The notes: generated by a model not told the origin, from the letters alone. A stretch of 7,072 nt of DNA from Desulfuromonadaceae bacterium GWC2_58_13 (GCA_001825565.1 MHXM01000015.1:13228-20299), one strand, 5' to 3'; shown: positions 1 to 6,926, counted from the first letter of the stretch. Made by a program: numbers and translations.

Positions 1-462
1 TTCCGCCTGCTCGATCGAATGGACGAAGTGCTTGACCTGGCCGTAGTTTCCAGCCACCGAAAAGACCAGGCCATAACGCAACAGGTTGCGCCCTTTGATC
101 GGCTCGGGATCGTAACTGATCTGATTGATCTCCAACCCGGCTTCCTCGGCCAGAGTGAAAAGATCTCCGATCAGAACGGTAAATTCAGCACGGGATGGAA
201 TGGCCTGCCAGAAAATCTGCAGATTGTCCCGAGCGGCCCAGAGATCGTCTTGTGGTTCCTGGGTAACCCGCCCCGTCGCGCGGCTTTGGCGGATTTGAGC
301 CTGCCGTTCGATGAAATTTTTTTCCAGATGCTCCACCTGCGGCGAAATATAGTATTTCAAACCGGCGAAGGTGCCTACATTCAACAGCAGCAGAACGATT
401 AGCACAACAGGATATTTTTTATCCATCTGCCATGCGGCACTCAGCAGCGAAATTCTGGCCAT
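1..462 (-). CDS. pilO: PilO-like (GspM-like) inner-membrane alignment protein, 3' end cut by window edge
   Basis: The frame is open from an ATG at 462 to position 1, giving the first 154 residues; the gene's 3' end lies outside the window. The protein starts MARISLLSAA, has a short cytoplasmic N-terminus, one hydrophobic membrane segment at about residues 17-36, a charged helical stretch at about 41-65 that could be a coiled coil, then the start of a periplasmic domain (about 80 onward, containing LFTLAEEAGLEINQISY). This is the bitopic layout of PilO/GspM, which pairs with PilN/GspL to link the cytoplasmic motor to the secretin. The ATG is one base after the stop of pilN (TGACATG), and AAAGGGG about 9 bases upstream serves as its ribosome site, so translation is probably coupled. 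Primary sequence of this family is weakly conserved, so the assignment rests on topology and on position after PilM and PilN. It is a member of the pilMNO set rather than a free-standing gene. Confidence 0.8.
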   Translation of the reverse strand, partial: MARISLLSAAWQMDKKYPVVLIVLLLLNVGTFAGLKYYISPQVEHLEKNFIERQAQIRQSRATGRVTQEPQDDLWAARDNLQIFWQAIPSRAEFTVLIGDLFTLAEEAGLEINQISYDPEPIKGRNLLRYGLVFSVAGNYGQVKHFVHSIEQAE

Positions 463-463
463 G

Positions 464-1012
464 TCAAAAGGCCCCTTTCACGACAATGGAAAAGCCGATC
501 AAGCTGCCGCCGTCCTTGCTCTCCTGTCGAGCTTGCTGTAACAGATAGACATCGTTAAAATCAGGCGATCCAATCAGATTGTCGAGAAACTTCCGCAGGT
601 CGTCGACGCTGCGGGCATACCCGCTCAGGGTGAACGATCCCTCACTGTAATTCGGCCGAATTCCCCGGATGCCGACCCGTTCGGGAACAACCCCCTCAAG
701 ATGATCGAGTAGCAACGTCCACCGGAAACCATCTTTTTTCAGAATCTCATTGGCAAACTCGACATCGGCGACCAACTGTTCCTGCTCCCCGGAGGTCATC
801 TTTCGCGGCAGGGGCCCTTTTTCTGTCCGCTGCTGTTGTTCGAGTTCGGTCAACCGGTCGTTGAGCAGCCCGATACGGGTATGGGCATGCAGGTATCCGT
901 ACAAATTGACCACCAACAACATCGCCAGGATCGCAGCCACCCCAAGGTACGAAAAACGCAGGGCTCGCCGGTTGAGATAAGTACGACTGGCCAGATTCAG
1001 GGTCAGTTTCAT
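464..1012 (-). CDS. pilN: PilN-like (C-terminal GspL-like) bitopic membrane protein
   Basis: A complete 182-residue protein. It has a short basic cytoplasmic N-terminus (residues 1-20, LTLNLASRTYLNRR), one membrane helix at about 22-40, a likely coiled coil at about 44-66 (rich in L, E, Q and R), and a periplasmic ferredoxin-like domain. In the family, the N-terminal peptide binds PilM in the cytoplasm and the periplasmic part dimerises with PilO. The usual PilM-binding signature is close to INLLPxR; here the equivalent place holds LNLASRTYLNRR, a variant form. The ATG at 1012 lies 9 bp after the pilM stop, and the ribosome site GAGG overlaps that stop codon (tGAGG then 7 bases), so it is probably translated together with pilM. 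Length is typical of PilN (about 180-200 residues). The family call is firm from topology and order; the exact system (type IV pilus or type II secretion variant) is not settled. Confidence 0.84.
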   Translation of the reverse strand: MKLTLNLASRTYLNRRALRFSYLGVAAILAMLLVVNLYGYLHAHTRIGLLNDRLTELEQQQRTEKGPLPRKMTSGEQEQLVADVEFANEILKKDGFRWTLLLDHLEGVVPERVGIRGIRPNYSEGSFTLSGYARSVDDLRKFLDNLIGSPDFNDVYLLQQARQESKDGGSLIGFSIVVKGAF

Positions 1013-1021
1013 GTCATCGCC

Positions 1022-1939
1022 TCACATCAACCGCTCGGCTGCGCCGATGGCGGCCACCAGACTCGGACTGGCAACCTCCCCGGGCGGCGGGAGCTGGACG
1101 GCAAGCTGCTCAATTTTCGGATCGAGCACGATGACATCCCGCTCAAACGCCGCCCTCAATGCCTCGATAAGAGAACCACGCTCGGTCCAGTCGCAATGGA
1201 GAAAAACGGCGGCACGATGAAAACCGGGATAATTTTCTCGGATCGCGGCAAAGGACAGGTTGATCTCCTTGAATCCCTCCTCGGGTTCGGCCGCCACTCG
1301 TTTATGGCGATGGAAACAGGGGATTTTCCCTTGGAAAAACTGAAGGCCCAGATGGCCGCCGTCGATGCCGACCAGAATGAAATCCTCACCCAGGTCCAGG
1401 CGGGAGCGATAATAATTGTAGAGATTAAGCGAATGGAAATCGACGACGACGGGATGATATCCGGCCTCGGCAAGCGCCTCTTCATACTGGCGGAGCACAG
1501 TCCGGACGATCATCGATACCACTAGGCGATACCTGCCCGTCTCGGTTTTCTCAAGCACCTGATAATCCAGCTGCACATCCCTGGCTTCCGCCGGGAGACT
1601 CTTTTTCAACTGCCACTTGACAACCTCGATCCCCTCTTCCCGAGACTTGAACACGCTGTCCACCTCGGTCAGAAGAATCCGCCCGATGGAATCGGGCAGC
1701 GACAGGGCGATCCGGTCCTCGCCGCGGGAAAGCGAATCGAGCGCAGCTCGAACCGCGGCAATAAAACGCGGTCGGTCGAGGATGTTCGCATCCCGTACCG
1801 ACAGCGCCCAAACATCATCGGCCAGAGACGCCGTTTTGGCGCCAGTCAGCGCCACGGTTGTCGCTCCCTGTCGGCGTAACGCCACGCCCCGCAACTCGCC
1901 ACCACAAATATCCAGGCCGAGAAAATTACGTCGGATCAC
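1022..1939 (-). CDS. pilM: PilM-like actin-fold ATPase-family protein (cytoplasmic GspL equivalent)
   Basis: A complete 305-residue soluble protein with no signal peptide or membrane segment. The actin/FtsA-type nucleotide-binding landmarks are visible: a phosphate-1-like segment at residues 7-21 (LGLDICGGELRGVAL), a phosphate-2-like segment at 189-204 (LVGIDGGHLGLQFFQG), and the C-terminal SLVAAIGAA at 293-301. PilM binds the cytoplasmic tail of PilN and connects it to the assembly ATPase. The start is GTG at 1939, overlapping the gspE stop as GTGA; AGGTGG about 7 bases upstream is a good ribosome site, and no better start lies nearby. The protein is shorter than classical PilM (about 350 residues or more), so one subdomain or loops may be reduced. 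Being split from the PilN-like protein, it is organised like type IV pili and not like the fused GspL of enterobacterial type II systems. Neighbours on both sides support the call. Confidence 0.86.
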   Translation of the reverse strand: MIRRNFLGLDICGGELRGVALRRQGATTVALTGAKTASLADDVWALSVRDANILDRPRFIAAVRAALDSLSRGEDRIALSLPDSIGRILLTEVDSVFKSREEGIEVVKWQLKKSLPAEARDVQLDYQVLEKTETGRYRLVVSMIVRTVLRQYEEALAEAGYHPVVVDFHSLNLYNYYRSRLDLGEDFILVGIDGGHLGLQFFQGKIPCFHRHKRVAAEPEEGFKEINLSFAAIRENYPGFHRAAVFLHCDWTERGSLIEALRAAFERDVIVLDPKIEQLAVQLPPPGEVASPSLVAAIGAAERLM

Positions 1940-3666
1940 TTTGTTTCCACCTTTTCGACAAACGTGACCCGGTTGATTTCCTTGAGGGTAGAAACCCCGG
2001 TCAGCACTTTTTCGACGGCCGATTCCCTGAGGAATCGGGTTCCGGACTGAATGGCCGCCTTCTTGAGTTGGGAAATCGGCACCTTTTCGACAATCAGTTC
2101 GCGCATTTGATCATTCAGATCAAGAAGTTCAACAATCGCGCTGCGGCCATGGTAACCCTTGCCGTTGCATTCCTTGCAACCGGCCCCTTCGTAAAAGGGG
2201 TGGTAGCGAAACTCTTCATAGTCGAGACCCGATTCCTCAAGAGTCTGCTGGTCATACTTCACTTCATGCTTGCAGTGCGGACAGATTTTTCGCACCAGAC
2301 GCTGGGCAATGACGCAGTTGAGGCAAGAAACAAAATTGTAGACATCGATTCCCATGTGGAGAAAACGACCCAGCACATCGAAAACGTTATTGGCATGCAC
2401 CGTGGTAAAAACAAGGTGGCCGGTCAACGCCGACTGCACGGCAATCTGGGCGGTCTCCGAGTCGCGAATTTCGCCGACCATGATTTTGTCGGGGTCATGA
2501 CGCAAAATCGAACGCAAGCCGCGGGCAAACGTCAGACCTTTTTTCTCATTGACCGGGATCTGCACAATCCCCTTGAGCTGGTATTCGACAGGATCTTCTA
2601 TGGTGATTATTTTTTCTTCTTCGTTGTGGATTTCCGAAAGAGCGGCGTACAGCGAAGTGGTTTTGCCGCTCCCGGTCGGGCCGGTGACCAGCACCATGCC
2701 GTAAGGTTCGCGAATCATGCGCCGGAACCGGACCAGTTCACGTTCGGCAAACCCCAATGACTCAAGGGTGAGACCCTGGAGATCCGAGGCGATGGTCTCC
2801 TTATCGAGGATACGGATGACGGCATCCTCGCCGAAAATACTCGGCATGATCGACACGCGAAAATCGATGGAGCGCCTGCCGATACGCACCTTGAAACGAC
2901 CATCCTGCGGGATTCTTCGTTCGGAAATGTCGAGTTCGCTCATAACCTTGATACGGGAAATGATCGGCCCCTGGAAACGATTGTCGAGGGGCTCGATGGC
3001 TCGATACAAGACCCCGTCGATGCGGTATTTGATGACCACTCCCTCAAGGCTGGCCTCGATATGAATATCGCTGGCCCGCTTGTTGAGTGCATCGTAAAGT
3101 GTCGAATCGATGAGCCGGATGATCGGACTGGTATCGGCGGTCAGTTTTTCGATGGAAAGAACTTCTTCGCCCTTGTCGGTCTCCTTAACCAGCTGCAGTT
3201 TAAAATCTTCGGAAACCTCGTCCAGCACATGTTTGGTTCCCTCGACCCGTTCGAGGAGTCGGACGATCTTGCTTTCCACGGCTACCCGCAATGAGAGCGA
3301 TGTATCCAGCAGCAGTTCGAGACTCTCCCGGGTGGCCACATCGGTGGGATCGGCGATCGCCACCACCATTTCTTTTTCGCTGCGGCTGATGGGCAGAAAA
3401 CGGTACCGCATGGCCATTCCAGCGGGCAAGGACGCCAGCAGGTCGGGGTCGGGGAGAAAATTTTCCAGGTCGACGTATTCAAGATGAAACTGCAGCGCCA
3501 GGGCCTGGGTCAGCGCTTCGGGGGTAAAAAACCCTTCGGCAACCCCGGTCGAACCAAAATTTTCGCCTCGTGCCTGCATCCGTTCTAATACAAGTTTGAT
3601 TTCAACCGGAGTGATGGCCCCCATGGAAACCAGGATTTCACCAATTTTTTTCCGCTCAAAATTCAT
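1936..3666 (-). CDS. gspE: GspE/PilB/MshE-family secretion or pilus assembly ATPase
   Basis: A complete 576-residue hexameric motor ATPase. Residues 5-60 hold two copies of an MshEN-like motif (KKIGEILVSMGAIT..., then ENFGSTGVAEGFFTPEALTQAL), followed by a T2SSE N-terminal domain at about 60-145 (YVDL, AIADPTD). The catalytic core shows Walker A GPTGSGKTT at 329-337, the Asp box ITIEDPVEY at 354-362, Walker B IMVGEIRD at 395-402 and the His box GHLVFTTVHAN at 416-426. A tetracysteine zinc site is formed by C462, C465, C497 and C500, typical of extension ATPases (GspE/PilB/MshE) and absent from PilT retraction ATPases. It powers pilin or pseudopilin assembly at the inner membrane with the GspF and PilM proteins encoded beside it. 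The start ATG has AGGAG 8 bases upstream, 21 bp after the gspF stop. Whether to call it GspE, PilB or MshE cannot be settled from this window, but the biochemical class is secure. Confidence 0.95.
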   Translation of the reverse strand: MNFERKKIGEILVSMGAITPVEIKLVLERMQARGENFGSTGVAEGFFTPEALTQALALQFHLEYVDLENFLPDPDLLASLPAGMAMRYRFLPISRSEKEMVVAIADPTDVATRESLELLLDTSLSLRVAVESKIVRLLERVEGTKHVLDEVSEDFKLQLVKETDKGEEVLSIEKLTADTSPIIRLIDSTLYDALNKRASDIHIEASLEGVVIKYRIDGVLYRAIEPLDNRFQGPIISRIKVMSELDISERRIPQDGRFKVRIGRRSIDFRVSIMPSIFGEDAVIRILDKETIASDLQGLTLESLGFAERELVRFRRMIREPYGMVLVTGPTGSGKTTSLYAALSEIHNEEEKIITIEDPVEYQLKGIVQIPVNEKKGLTFARGLRSILRHDPDKIMVGEIRDSETAQIAVQSALTGHLVFTTVHANNVFDVLGRFLHMGIDVYNFVSCLNCVIAQRLVRKICPHCKHEVKYDQQTLEESGLDYEEFRYHPFYEGAGCKECNGKGYHGRSAIVELLDLNDQMRELIVEKVPISQLKKAAIQSGTRFLRESAVEKVLTGVSTLKEINRVTFVEKVETK

Positions 3667-3674
3667 CCGGAAAA

Positions 3675-3679
3675 CTCCT
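3675..3679 (-). promoter_or_regulatory. Ribosome binding site of the assembly ATPase gene
   Basis: On the minus strand AGGAG lies 8 bases before the ATG at 3666, inside the 21-bp gap after the gspF stop. It fixes the start of the ATPase at this ATG, which also gives the expected N-terminal MshEN-like motif right from residue 5. Confidence 0.8.
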
Positions 3680-3687
3680 GGCCAAAG

Positions 3688-4896
3688 TTAGCGAACGGTG
3701 CTGCCCAATTGAAAAATAGGGACATACATAGCCACGATGATCCCGCCAATCAGTAGGCCCATGCTCATCATCATGATGGGTTCAACCAGGGTCGTAAGAC
3801 GATCCAACAATCGTTCGACTTCCTCTTCGTAATATTCGGCGACGTCGTTAAGCATATCAGCCAGAGCCCCGGTTGTCTCGCCAACTCCGATCATCCGCAA
3901 AGCCAGCGCCGGAAAAAATTTGGTCAGTTCCAACGAAGATGAAATGGTCATTCCTTCTTCAATCTTCCGGATGGCTCCCGCCAGACGATTTTCCAGCAAC
4001 CGGTTGTTCAGTGTGCCGCGAGCCATCTGCATCGACTGAATGACGGGAATCCCGCTCGAAAGAGTCGTGGCAAAAGTTCGGCAAAAACTCGAAATGGCAT
4101 AATCGCCGAACAGTTTTCCGAAAAAAGGCAACAGGAGCTTGATCCTGTCGAACAGCAAAGCGCCCCGGTCGGTACGAGCATACACCCTGATCGCCAGACT
4201 TCCGGCAATCAGCGCCGGAACGGCAAGCGGCAGACTCGCCGTCAGGCTTTCGGCAAAACCAATCAGCATCCGGGTGATCAGCGGCAATTGAGCGTTGGCG
4301 TCGGCATAAATCTGAGTAAACCGGGGAACCACAAAAAGCATCAGAAACAGAACCACGACGATCACGGCAATGCTCAGCAGAATCGGGTAGAATGCTGCGC
4401 CCTTCACCTTGGCCTTTAGCGCCTCGACCCGTTTCTGATACTGGATATACCGTGCCAGCGTGACCGGAAGATCGCCGGTTTTTTCCCCGGCCTTGATGGA
4501 AGCGACATAGAGTTGAGGGAAAAAGCGGGGGAATTTTTCAAAGGCTTCGGACAAGGACCCGCCCCCCTTGACATCCTCGCGGATATCCCGAAGAACATCG
4601 AGGATTCGCCCCGGCTCAAGCCGTTCGATAATGGTATCGAGAACCTGCAGAATGGGCATGCCGGACCGGATCAGGACCAGCAGTTCCTGATTGAAAGAAA
4701 GAAACCGCCGACCACTGAACTGGGGGCGGAAGCTGTCCTTGCGGATAAAAAACTGAAAAGCCTTTTTCTTGATGCGGAAAACGTGAAAACCCTGCTCTTC
4801 AAGACTCTCCTTGAGAAGGTCCTGATTGACCGCTTCGAATTCCCGTTCCACGACCCGGCCATCGGCGGTTCCAATTTTACACTGGTAGCTAGCCAT
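3688..4896 (-). CDS. gspF: GspF/PilC-family inner-membrane platform protein
   Basis: A 402-residue polytopic protein that forms the membrane platform on which the assembly ATPase acts. It begins MASYQCKIGTADGRVVE, the usual start of the family, and has two T2SSF domains: about residues 65-190 (FNQELLVLIRSGMPILQVLD, AGEKTGDL) and 268-391 (FCRTFATTLSSGIPVIQSM, GETTGALADML). Membrane helices fall at about 167-191, 212-238 and 370-395, as in GspF and PilC. I chose ATG at 4896 over the in-frame GTG at 4914, which would add MVFYLT; the shorter start matches the family N-terminus. No convincing Shine-Dalgarno sequence precedes either start, which is odd for this operon. It is the first gene after a strong terminator, so it probably heads its own transcription unit with gspE, pilM, pilN and pilO. 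The family is certain; the exact start is less so. Confidence 0.93.
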   Translation of the reverse strand: MASYQCKIGTADGRVVEREFEAVNQDLLKESLEEQGFHVFRIKKKAFQFFIRKDSFRPQFSGRRFLSFNQELLVLIRSGMPILQVLDTIIERLEPGRILDVLRDIREDVKGGGSLSEAFEKFPRFFPQLYVASIKAGEKTGDLPVTLARYIQYQKRVEALKAKVKGAAFYPILLSIAVIVVVLFLMLFVVPRFTQIYADANAQLPLITRMLIGFAESLTASLPLAVPALIAGSLAIRVYARTDRGALLFDRIKLLLPFFGKLFGDYAISSFCRTFATTLSSGIPVIQSMQMARGTLNNRLLENRLAGAIRKIEEGMTISSSLELTKFFPALALRMIGVGETTGALADMLNDVAEYYEEEVERLLDRLTTLVEPIMMMSMGLLIGGIIVAMYVPIFQLGSTVR

Positions 4897-4923
4897 AGTC
4901 AGATAAAATACCACAGGCTCTTG

Positions 4924-4951
4924 AAATTAGAAAGTAAAAGGCAAAAAACAA
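4924..4951 (-). promoter_or_regulatory. Possible weak sigma-70-type promoter for the assembly operon
   Basis: Between the terminator and gspF the minus strand reads TTGTTT (4951-4946), a 16-base spacer, then TAATTT (4929-4924). This is a modest match to -35/-10 elements, lying 28 bp before the gspF ATG; the -35 would share the terminator's T-tract. An alternative -10 is TATTTT close to the ATG. The region is AT-rich, so chance matches are likely. I list it because the operon needs a promoter somewhere here if the terminator is efficient. Confidence 0.25.
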
Positions 4952-4982
4952 GGAGCCGGGCGGGTCTATTCCGTCCGGCTCC
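4943..4982 (-). terminator. Rho-independent terminator after the cytochrome genes
   Basis: Arms GGAGCCGGGCGG (4952-4963) and CCGTCCGGCTCC (4971-4982) pair over 12 positions with one G-T wobble, around a 7-base loop (4964-4970). Read on the minus strand the stem is followed by TTGTTTTTT (4951-4943). It starts 19 bp after the stop of the multihaem cytochrome gene. The polarity of the T-tract shows it ends transcription coming from the cytochromes, separating them from the gspF operon. On the plus strand no comparable T-run follows the stem. Confidence 0.9.
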
Positions 4983-5001
4983 CAGACTGTCAAAAATGGC
5001 A

Positions 5002-6141
5002 TCAATACGATTTCGGGTTGTGTTCAACCTCGTGGCAATTCAGCAGACAGGAACCGTGCCTTGAAGCGACTCCCGTGGCCTTGTATTCCAATTTTTCATC
5101 CTCATTGGGACTGACCACGTCCTCGTCAAACCGGATCAGGTGCTGGTACTTGGTGCTGCCATGGGCATCGTGGCAGGAAAAACAGGAGGTTCCCAATTCA
5201 TTGGTGGCCGGGTTGCCCAGAATATGCAGGGCATGATAGGGAAAACTTTCGTTGCCGAGAATACTGGTCCGATCATGACAACCGTAACAGAGCGCATAGG
5301 CACGGGGACTTTCGGGGCGAAGGTCTTCCATCTCATAGTTTTGCAACAGAAGTCCGGGGTAGTTGGAGCCATGAGGTCCACGCGGGCCGTTCGGATCGTC
5401 GCTGCCATGGCAGCTGCCACAGGTGATAACGGAAATATCCCCCGGCCTCTCCTCCCTTTCATTATAGGGTTCCTTGAGGCTGATTACATACAGGCTGCGT
5501 CCTTCGCCTTCGACCGGATGAAAAGATGGATTCGTGGCCTTGAATTCGGCATGTTTGTTGGTCGCCTTGGAGGGCAGGTTCACACTCGAAGAGTGGCATT
5601 TATAGCAGAGTTCATATTCCTTATCGATGTCGGCCATGAAATTGCCGATCCGGCGGCCGCCGATCCCCCGAAATGGCTTATCTTTTTCAACCACATGAGG
5701 TTCGTGGCAATCGACACACTCGGAATGCCTGGCCGCATTGCTGACCTCCTCGGGGAGAGCTTCTTTCGCCTGATGCACTCCCCGAACGCTGAGTACCGGG
5801 TGATTGTACGGTTTTCGCAGTTGATCATTAATGTTGGCAATTTCACCACTCCGGCTTGACCGCAAGTAGTCTTTGGAAACCATCATCTGACGATCCTGCC
5901 CCGAACCGTGGCATTGCAGGCACACCGTCTCTTCACCGGAGATCTTCATGGTCATGCCGCGATGGCAAGTTCGGCAAGTTTTTGGCAGTGTCGAACGATC
6001 GCCATGCGCCCCCTGCAACTTTGAACGATGGTCCTCCAGCGCCTGCACAGGGCTAGCAAAAAACAGCCCCCCCCAAAAAAAGAGCAGGACCATGAAAACC
6101 CTCCAGTTGCAGCCAAACCACATCATAGTCGCAAGTCTCAT
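5002..6141 (-). CDS. Exported multihaem c-type cytochrome, seven CXXCH plus one CXXXCH
   Basis: A 379-residue protein with an N-terminal signal peptide: a hydrophobic core at about residues 15-30, with probable cleavage after VQA at 34. Covalent haem motifs are at C56 (CRTCH), C74 (CLQCH), C142 (CVDCH), C179 (CYKCH), C241 (CGSCH), C285 (CYGCH) and C320 (CFSCH). An eighth candidate, C365 (CLLNCH), has three residues between the cysteines. Several motifs carry the CHxxH or CHxPH form of the paired-CXXCH (cytochrome c3-like) families, and many other histidines can act as distal ligands. It probably carries electrons in the periplasm or outer envelope; I recognise no named family member. The ATG at 6141 overlaps the upstream cytochrome stop as ATGA. 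No strong ribosome site is seen, which fits translational coupling; the in-frame ATG at 6198 would overlap the previous gene by 61 bp and add residues before the signal peptide. A terminator follows. A G8 tract lies in the signal-peptide codons. Confidence 0.9.
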   Translation of the reverse strand: MRLATMMWFGCNWRVFMVLLFFWGGLFFASPVQALEDHRSKLQGAHGDRSTLPKTCRTCHRGMTMKISGEETVCLQCHGSGQDRQMMVSKDYLRSSRSGEIANINDQLRKPYNHPVLSVRGVHQAKEALPEEVSNAARHSECVDCHEPHVVEKDKPFRGIGGRRIGNFMADIDKEYELCYKCHSSSVNLPSKATNKHAEFKATNPSFHPVEGEGRSLYVISLKEPYNEREERPGDISVITCGSCHGSDDPNGPRGPHGSNYPGLLLQNYEMEDLRPESPRAYALCYGCHDRTSILGNESFPYHALHILGNPATNELGTSCFSCHDAHGSTKYQHLIRFDEDVVSPNEDEKLEYKATGVASRHGSCLLNCHEVEHNPKSY

Positions 6142-6905
6142 CTCGGAAAATCGGCCGTATGATGATCGCCGGAGGGAATACCGAAAGTTCCATGGCATTT
6201 GTTACAGAGGTCCGTATAAGAATTGGCGGGGTCGGTTGATATAATTCTCCAGAATGGGGGAACGCCTGCGGAATCGTACAAAGCTTCGCCCCGGTCATCG
6301 TGCGGGTCATGACAGGAAGTGCATTGTACCCGCTCTTGACTGTCCCGCAGATCGGGGTCGGTGGGGATGCTGGCTTTTCCAAGCAATGCGGTTTCAACCG
6401 TGTCATTGAAAACAAAAGAAACCGGGTGGGTTAATTCCAGATCAATCACCGGATCAAAGGTGGTCGAAGTCGGCACATCGGACATGGTTTCACGATTCAT
6501 GGTGATCGTGCGATCCAGCAACGTGCCGATGCCGGTCACCCCATCATGACAAGAAAGACAGAGTTTTGAAGCGCCGTTGGGATAATCGGTTGTGTTATAT
6601 TGGGCCGCAGGGATATCCTTGATTTTCAGGGATGAAGAATTATACAGGGGGAAGGATCCCATATTATCCGGCTCCGCCCGGTTCCAGAGCGGGCCAAGGG
6701 CGGTCGCGCTGTGGGGAGTATGACAGAAAATGCAGATTTCATCGGCACCGAATTGGCTGCCGTCATTCGCCTGGGTACGACCATGGGTGGCGCCGATAGA
6801 AAGATTATGCGGATTTGACGGATCCGAAACCGGACGACTCTGCGCCAGGGGGATCCACAGGATTAACAGCCCCGACAGCAGGGCCACTCCAACTCGTCGA
6901 ATCAT
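6138..6905 (-). CDS. Secreted tetrahaem c-type cytochrome, OmcE-like candidate
   Basis: A 255-residue protein with a signal peptide (MIRRVGVALLSGLLILWIPL, cleavage near AQS at 23). Haem motifs are C58 (CIFCH), C116 (CLSCH), C195 (CTSCH) and C234 (CNKCH). The surrounding pattern, an early HNLS, EICIFCHTPH, PLWNR, KLCLSCHDG, LTHPVSF, QCTSCHDPH and a final LCNKCH, resembles what I recall of OmcE-type tetrahaem cytochromes that polymerise into extracellular filaments in Geobacter. Seven histidines lie outside the motifs (33, 41, 65, 160, 202, 248, 249), enough for bis-His ligation of all four haems. In the filament family one ligand comes from the neighbouring subunit; H33 or H41 would be my candidates, as inference. 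I chose ATG at 6905 over the in-frame TTG at 6917 because AAAGGGTGG directly abuts that TTG and sits 12 bases before the ATG. The stop overlaps the next cytochrome start. Filament formation is not shown by sequence alone; a monomeric periplasmic or surface role is the alternative. Confidence 0.9.
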   Translation of the reverse strand: MIRRVGVALLSGLLILWIPLAQSRPVSDPSNPHNLSIGATHGRTQANDGSQFGADEICIFCHTPHSATALGPLWNRAEPDNMGSFPLYNSSSLKIKDIPAAQYNTTDYPNGASKLCLSCHDGVTGIGTLLDRTITMNRETMSDVPTSTTFDPVIDLELTHPVSFVFNDTVETALLGKASIPTDPDLRDSQERVQCTSCHDPHDDRGEALYDSAGVPPFWRIISTDPANSYTDLCNKCHGTFGIPSGDHHTADFPR

Positions 6906-6917
6906 AATGTCTCGCAA

Positions 6918-6926
6918 CCACCCTTT
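6918..6926 (-). promoter_or_regulatory. Ribosome binding site of the tetrahaem cytochrome gene
   Basis: AAAGGGTGG on the minus strand ends 12 bases before the ATG at 6905. It directly abuts the TTG at 6917, leaving no spacer there, and this decides the start in favour of the ATG. The spacing is a little long; GAG at about 7 bases from the ATG may contribute. Confidence 0.5.

Noticed and set aside
19..402. Plus-strand open frame of 127 codons at the left edge
   Set aside because: The minus strand here is open throughout from the ATG at 462 to the edge and encodes a PilO-like membrane protein directly after pilN.
836..1525. Open frame of 229 codons on the plus strand
   Set aside because: It spans the antisense of the pilN and pilM genes across their junction. 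Both have clear family features on the minus strand.
1858..2760. Long open frame on the plus strand (300 codons)
   Set aside because: It lies antisense to the assembly ATPase, whose Walker, Asp-box, His-box and tetracysteine motifs are intact. The plus-strand translation shows no recognisable domain.
5140..5859. Open frame of 239 codons on the plus strand
   Set aside because: It is the complement of the multihaem cytochrome gene, where the haem motifs establish the true strand and frame. No ribosome site or domain supports it.
6142..6198. Longer N-terminus for the second cytochrome (ATG at 6198)
   Set aside because: It would overlap the tetrahaem gene by 61 bp and place about 19 extra residues before a normal signal peptide. 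The ATGA overlap at 6138-6141 is the more usual arrangement.
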